The notes below the pieces were generated by a model that was not told where the DNA came from, searched no databases, and was given only the letters and a program-made list of their open reading frames with translations. The translations under genes were made by a program, and so were the position numbers. 64,000 bases of DNA from Nemopilema nomurai (lineage: Eukaryota > Cnidaria > Scyphozoa > Rhizostomeae > Rhizostomatidae): positions 124,001 through 188,000 of the forward strand of contig ML133373.1 of assembly GCA_003864495.1 (NCBI GenBank), in the 5' to 3' direction. This document shows, piece by piece, positions 59,130 through 64,000 of this stretch (position 1 is its first letter; every line of letters begins with the position of its first letter).

Positions 59130-59640
59130 CGAAACAAACTGATTACCCGCTTTGATGTTAGCATCTTTTATTTCTTGCTCTAGTCCCTATATTCCAAAAT
59201 CGCATTTAGCTGCATCAACATCCATCTTTTGGATCGTTGCTTATAAATCTGAGACTACTTTTTACTGTTGAGCAATGCTTTTCAATTCATTCTGCTTTTG
59301 GTCCTGGATCTTTTTAATTTTTCTATCTTCTCTGGCTCACGTAGCATCAACTAGTCAGCGTAGTCCTTCTAACAGTTTCAGATCGCTAATTTGCAAAGGT
59401 CTAATAGCTGGAATAAAATAATTCTTGTTTGTATTGTGTTTGAAATTTCAAGTGTAACTTTTTAAGCGATAAGCAGTTGAAAATGTCCACACTAAAACAC
59501 TGAAGCTCTGTCTGTAGATAAAAAGATGGCGACACAAAATGGAAAGGAACATTTAAAATCCGTGGAGAGGGAAAGTAATTATTGGCAATTGAATCAAGTA
59601 TCTTTATCTCAATGCTATAGAATGTTCTTTTATCTTCAGT
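59130..59640 (-). pseudogene. Decayed partial duplicate of the coiled-coil gene
   Basis: 59145-59300 aligns by eye with 60950-61100 of the coiled-coil gene: shared GCATCAACATCCATCT, TTGAGCAATGCTT and TTCATTCTG blocks on the plus strand. Then the copy skips ahead: 59340-59430 matches the start of the third exon and its acceptor (GATCGCTAATTTGCAAAGG versus GATCACCAATCTGCAAAGA) and the intron beyond. 59575-59620 (TTATTGGCAATTGAATCAAG) matches the intron and exon-2 edge at 61620-61650. Frame and internal pieces are lost. Because introns are included, this is a DNA duplicate, not a retrocopy. Confidence 0.75.
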
Positions 59641-60292
59641 ATTTTTTTCTTTATGTCACTCCATTTGAAAATTGATGAGAGTGGACGACACATTACGTCA
59701 CCGTCACTATTATAGCAATCAGAATGCAAGGTTGCTTACAGTCAAACCTTCTAGCACACTATGACGTCAAAATCGTTTCCAAACTCCTTCAAAATAATAG
59801 CACGAGAACAGTATGCCCCGTCTCAAACAATTTTGAATCAAAGAAGTGCCGATAATTATCTGACCTTCAAGATGCTCATTGAGAAGGTGCTTACACTAAC
59901 CAATGCCAAGCTCCAAAATGTTGACTCTTGAAAGCTTAGATTGCCTTTCTCTTCTCCAAAAGTCTTATGAGAGAGTGAATAAGTGCCATTTGAATGAAAC
60001 TGTGGAAGTTACTGAAGACTTGCATGAACCCAATTAATTATGCATTGCGTTGAAGCTCTATTTTTGTGAGTACTTGATCGCCAACTCACAATTTTTTCAA
60101 TCATTTTTTCGAATATCTCTTCTAATCCCAATACTTTTTTCACACCAACTGGAACACAGAAAACTAATAGATATACACTGTATATCATTTTTCCAATCTC
60201 ATGAAGATATTTTAACAACTTACAGTCACTACAAAGTATCTAATTAATCTAATGAATTTTCGATTTAAGACCATTGGGTTTTGTCAGTTGCG
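59641..60292. other. Spacer / 3' flank of the coiled-coil gene
   Basis: No gene was supported; short frames at 60009-60247 have no family features. Confidence 0.35.
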
Positions 60293-62030
60293 TTACTTCA
60301 CTCTACGAAGTCTCTGAAGCACTCTTCTTCTAAAGCTCTTCTTCAGTTGCTTTTTTGCTTCAATTTGGAAAACTTTGTCTTGAATGCTGTTCATCTTTTC
60401 CTTGATATGATCCATCTTTTGGACGATACCCTCGCTGGTTCCTGGTTCACCAATCAGAAGTTTAACAAAATCATTAACCTTTTTACCAAGACTTTCTATA
60501 ACCTCATTCCGCGTATCAATGTCCTGTTTCATTTGATTGTTGATTTGAAGCTGCCACTGGTCCTTTTCTGTAGCCTTTCAAGAACTGTCTCCCTTTCTTT
60601 TTCATTTGCTGCAATGTGTTCTTGAGCCTCGGCGAATGCTGCATTCACTTTTTCAATGACTTGCTCAGCCTCGTTTGCCTTACTCTCCGAATCTCTTGCT
60701 CTTTTCACGGTTGCTTGTAGTTCTGCTGCAATTTCTCCAATCTTTGATTCAGCAACGGCTGCGCTCTTTTCTGCATTGCATCGCAACTCGGTATATAAAA
60801 GCTGCAAGTTCTTTATTTCATGTTTCATGCATTCGACTTCTCTCTTCAACGAGGCATTTTCATTTTCTAGATTGCTGATCTGAAACTTTGCGCCTGCTTC
60901 CTCTAGGGCCCTTTCTACCGACAATTTGGCCAGTTGGTCTACCATTTGGGTATTGGCATCTTTTATCTTTTGCTCAAGTTCCAATATTCTCAAATCTTTT
61001 TTAGCCGCATCAACATCCATCTGCAGGATCGCTGCTTCTAACTCTGAGATTCCCTTTGCTTGTTGAGCAATGCTTCTCTGGTCATTCTGCGTTTGATCCT
61101 GAAGTTGTACAATTTCAGCATCTTTCAACGAGAGCTCCTTGTTTTTCTGATCAATCTGAGCTTTAAGTTGTTCTATTTCCTCGTTAGCTTTGATGTTCTC
61201 GCTTTTCATTGCCAGCATAGCTTGTTTGATTTGATTGTTTTCAGCCTGTTTGTCGTCAAATGCAGCTTTGGTCTCCTCAAATTTCACTTTCACTTCATTG
61301 AGCTGCTTCTCTGTTTCTTTACACTTGACAACCAATTCTTTCTTCTGGCGTTTCAACTTTTTTGTTTTGTCGGGCTCACGTTGCACCAACTCATCGGCCA
61401 ATTCGTTCTGGTAACTCAGGACTTGCTCAAAGTCTCCCAACTGCAATGTCAGATCACCAATCTGCAAAGATTAAATAGTTTCAATGGAATAATTCTGTTG
61501 GGGCTTCGTTTGATTATTAGGCATGCAATTTTTAGGTGAAAAGTGCTTTATAAAATTTGCTGAAAAAACTGTAGGTGGCACAAAAATAAAAAGAACTTTT
61601 GTGAGCTGCAGAGACAAATAATTTATTGGCAATCGAAAGAAGTATTTTTACCTTAGTCAAGCATTGGTCCTTTTCTTGCATCAGTTTTTGCTCTTTCTCC
61701 TTCGATTTCCTGGAAAGTGTAAGGGAAACATTTCAATTTCCATTTATTTAAACTATACCATTATTTTGATGTTTAGTATAATTGTCTAAAAAAAGAAGCT
61801 GCACTTTGCTTGTTACTTGAAGACACTACTTGAGTTGTCCGATATTTTCAAGTTGATCATTACAAAACTTATGTTTTATGCAAGCGGAATATTGTTACTT
61901 ACTTGATCAAGATGCCATTCAGCTCTTTAAGTTTGCTGGCTTCTTTCTTCTTCGTTTCCAGCTCTTTCGTCAGCTTCCCAATCAACATGGAGTCACCATG
62001 CGCCACTTTCTCTTCAGGTGTTGAAGACAT
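60293..62030 (-). CDS. Coiled-coil protein, ~451 residues, one-base frame break
   Basis: Minus-strand exons: 61903-62030, 61652-61709 and 60293-61461. Donors are GTAAGT and GTAAAA; acceptors are CACTTTCCAG and ATCTTTGCAG; phases 2 and 0 match. The start gives MSSTPEEKVAHGDSMLIGKL. From there to near the end it is one long heptad-rich coiled coil (KLTKELETKKKEASKLKELN, VKFEETKAAFDDKQAENNQI, ISNLENENASLKREVECMKH), followed by LLIGEPGTSEGIV and a basic C-terminus (KKSFRRRVLQRLRRVK). The exon lengths sum to 1,355 nt, one short of a multiple of three. The frame breaks near 60575 in an AAAA run just after LERLQK, and one added A restores a continuous helix (KDQWQLQ onward). No signal peptide or membrane segment; likely a cytoplasmic or nuclear structural protein. 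I cannot name an orthologue. A decayed duplicate lies at 59130-59640. Confidence 0.8.
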
Positions 62031-62207
62031 TGTTCCCAATTCAGTGTATTTACAAGATATACACTGAAAAGACACTCGGTAAACTAGCTTCTCTTAGATT
62101 CACTAAGATTCACGTAGATTTGATGTTCGCTTTAGTTAGATTGCTTGAAAAGACCGTCTAGGTTACGATTCTTTTCAAAAGGTAATCTTGCTTGCAATCG
62201 GCTCCCA

Positions 62208-62213
62208 TTTATA
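62208..62213 (-). promoter_or_regulatory. TATA box of the coiled-coil gene
   Basis: On the minus strand GCTATAAATGGG lies about 180 bp before the ATG, leaving a 5' leader of roughly 150 bases if transcription starts 30 bp downstream. Confidence 0.55.
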
Positions 62214-62230
62214 GCTCACACGGCTCTTTG

Positions 62231-62344
62231 TGACGTCAAATATGCATCGAGCTTCTTAGGTTTCATCAATCAATAGTCGACCAATCAAAATGCGCAATTT
62301 CATACCGGCGTACTTCACTTCTCTGAACTTGCTTTGTGACGTCA
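62231..62344 (-). promoter_or_regulatory. Two perfect CRE/ATF palindromes upstream of the coiled-coil gene
   Basis: TGACGTCA occurs at 62231-62238 and 62337-62344, both in the extended context CTTTGTGACGTCAAAT. They sit 18 and 124 bp upstream of the TATA box. In animals this is the binding site of CREB/ATF bZIP factors; regulation by cAMP, stress or calcium signalling is inferred. Confidence 0.55.
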
Positions 62345-64000
62345 AATTTATTTCAAATCGCTCGCTATTTGTTACTTTAAAGAAATCTGATGCGCAGTGC
62401 CCTGCCATGGCCTGCAAATTTTCTTAAGTCGGCAGTGAGCATATTGAACATTGCACGTAGAAGTGATCATTTGAAGAGCAGGAAGCACTAGAAGACACTT
62501 CATTTAAACGTAACCTGCAGTGCTCCATACCCTACTGCATACAACTTGCAGTTGTAGTTCTGGTGCTCAGCTTTAAATGTTTATGTCTTTTGCTATGTGA
62601 TGAAACATGCTTTAGTTATGCCTGGTAATTACAACTTGATCAAAAATACGTTACGGCCAGCAAAAGTGGTCTTCGACTCCCTCCCTCACTAAAAAGAAAA
62701 GCTTTAGCTGCCAATAATCTTCCGAACAGTTTGTAGACAAGTGGTTTGTTTTAAACGACAATTGATGCTCATAGAATGATTTACCATTCTTTGAGTTTGA
62801 AGACGAACTTCATCTGCCTGGTTATTGTTTCTCAAAATGCGTTCTTTTACTGCATTGTACCTTGTTTGTCATTAAAGCCCACCCACCTTAGGTGCCTAAT
62901 AAAGGGGGCGCAATAGGTGGGGGGGGGGAGTGGGCGTGTTGGAAATCTGAAGAATATCTCATAAGCTTGGGTATTGGCTCAGTTAGTCTTCCCTCAGAAT
63001 CTTCAGTGCAAACTTCGTTTATTTGAGTAGAAATAAATTTCCACTATGTATTGGTTGGAAGGAACACGACATCCGTGAATCATTTTCAACAATAAACATT
63101 TTACGAGCGGGAGAGATTGGCAAAAATCGAAAAAATTAATATGCAGCGGCTCCGCTTATTAGGCATCCAAGAGTAGCCAAACTTAATAAGATTATTCACG
63201 GAAGCTTCGAGACATCCTGGACGCGTTTTCTGTATTCCCCAAGGGTCTTGGGGGAAATGATCACACTGCAGCCCCCATAAAGTTCTATGGTTGATTTGAC
63301 ATAACTGCATTGTACCTAATGTTAGTTTCTTAATTCGTTTGGATTCAAGTGCTTTTAGCAAGTATCATTTCGTTGCAATCAAGACCTTATTCTTCTCTTT
63401 TCAGTCCTTTGCTGTTATGTCATCGTTGTGAGCATTGGAGGACAGTTGGTGGAATTTTCAAGAACTTCCGGGAGACAGAAGACCGTTATAAAACTTGTAT
63501 GATAATGAAGATGCAATTTGCCTTTTTGCGTCTTGCGTAGCTCCAGTAAACATCAAACAGCTTCATAAGTGGAGATTAATTACTTTCCTGTACGCTTATT
63601 TAAATTGAGAAGGCCCCTTACGCTTTAGTATTGTCCGTTGGTAGTTGGTAGAGCTTTGAAAGTTACTTATTTCTTCTCTCACTGAACGAGTGACATTTTG
63701 ATATGCGAAGGTGACTTGCTTTTTCGTTCAGTTGGGCGACTCTTTAACGCTCAAATTGGTCAATGGCTAGCCACCTCCCCTTTAGCTTGGTGGTGAATCT
63801 CCCCTGTATAGCCTTTGAAATCGCCTATTGAATTCCTTTGTCAAAAGTGAGAAGTCTTTGTTTCACCTACTGACGCATTAAACATTTTTCTACCAGCTCC
63901 GTTGCAAGCTCGATTTGACATTCCTGTTTTTTATGATTAACAAAGATGTAAATAGCTTGTTGTATTTTTTGTGGATTTTTTCTGTTTCATCTGGCCACAA
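62345..64000. other. Spacer at right edge
   Basis: No gene was supported. There is a G run at 62921-62930. An open minus frame at 63101-63361 and a plus frame at 63349-63540 have no recognisable product. Confidence 0.35.

Overview
This is a eukaryotic, almost certainly invertebrate-animal, nuclear window. Genes have GT/AG introns, long AT-rich spacers, many minisatellites and an intact-ended BEL/Pao-type LTR element. The gene content (a ZNFX1-like antiviral helicase fused to ADP-ribosyltransferase domains, and a cluster of divergent synaptotagmin-like genes) would suit an early-branching metazoan such as an anthozoan cnidarian. That placement is inference; nothing in the window proves it. There are no rRNA, tRNA or CRISPR loci that I can support.

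Layout. 1-4 kb: spacer with a lysine-rich hypothetical exon (minus) and a decayed non-LTR retrotransposon tail. 4.04-7.82 kb: a very young BEL/Pao-type element with 411-bp identical LTRs and a perfect 5-bp target duplication, but with most of its polymerase and all recognisable integrase core missing. 7.9-8.5 kb: a small pogo-like DNA transposon remnant. 11.58-17.44 kb: a two-exon gene for a ~1,760-codon protein that joins a cold-shock-like fold, a ZNFX1/UPF1-type SF1 helicase, a zinc-finger cluster and two consecutive PARP-type catalytic domains; one in-frame TAG interrupts it in the zinc fingers.

18.5-48.4 kb: five synaptotagmin-like genes (here A to E; strands +,-,-,+,+). Four have a tiny first coding exon, a membrane-anchor/linker/C2A exon and a C2B split over two exons with the same intron phases. 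C2B ends in the synaptotagmin-type HW...WHxL signature in three of them. Most calcium-binding aspartates are gone, so these look like calcium-independent membrane or adaptor proteins. Their introns and spacers hold the minisatellites: 30-bp, 34-bp, 26-bp, 16-bp and two unrelated 17-bp arrays.

48.4-64 kb: a possible small three-exon gene for a 67-residue acidic protein, the last two exons of a 2-oxoglutarate/Fe(II) prolyl-hydroxylase-like protein, an isolated exon on the minus strand, a decayed partial duplicate of the next gene, and a three-exon coiled-coil gene (minus) with a TATA box and two perfect TGACGTCA elements upstream.

A recurring oddity is single-base frame breaks inside homopolymer runs in genes that otherwise look intact (synaptotagmin-like A, the coiled-coil gene, twice in the BEL/Pao-type element). 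This points either to assembly errors or to real lesions and must be settled before any of these are called pseudogenes.
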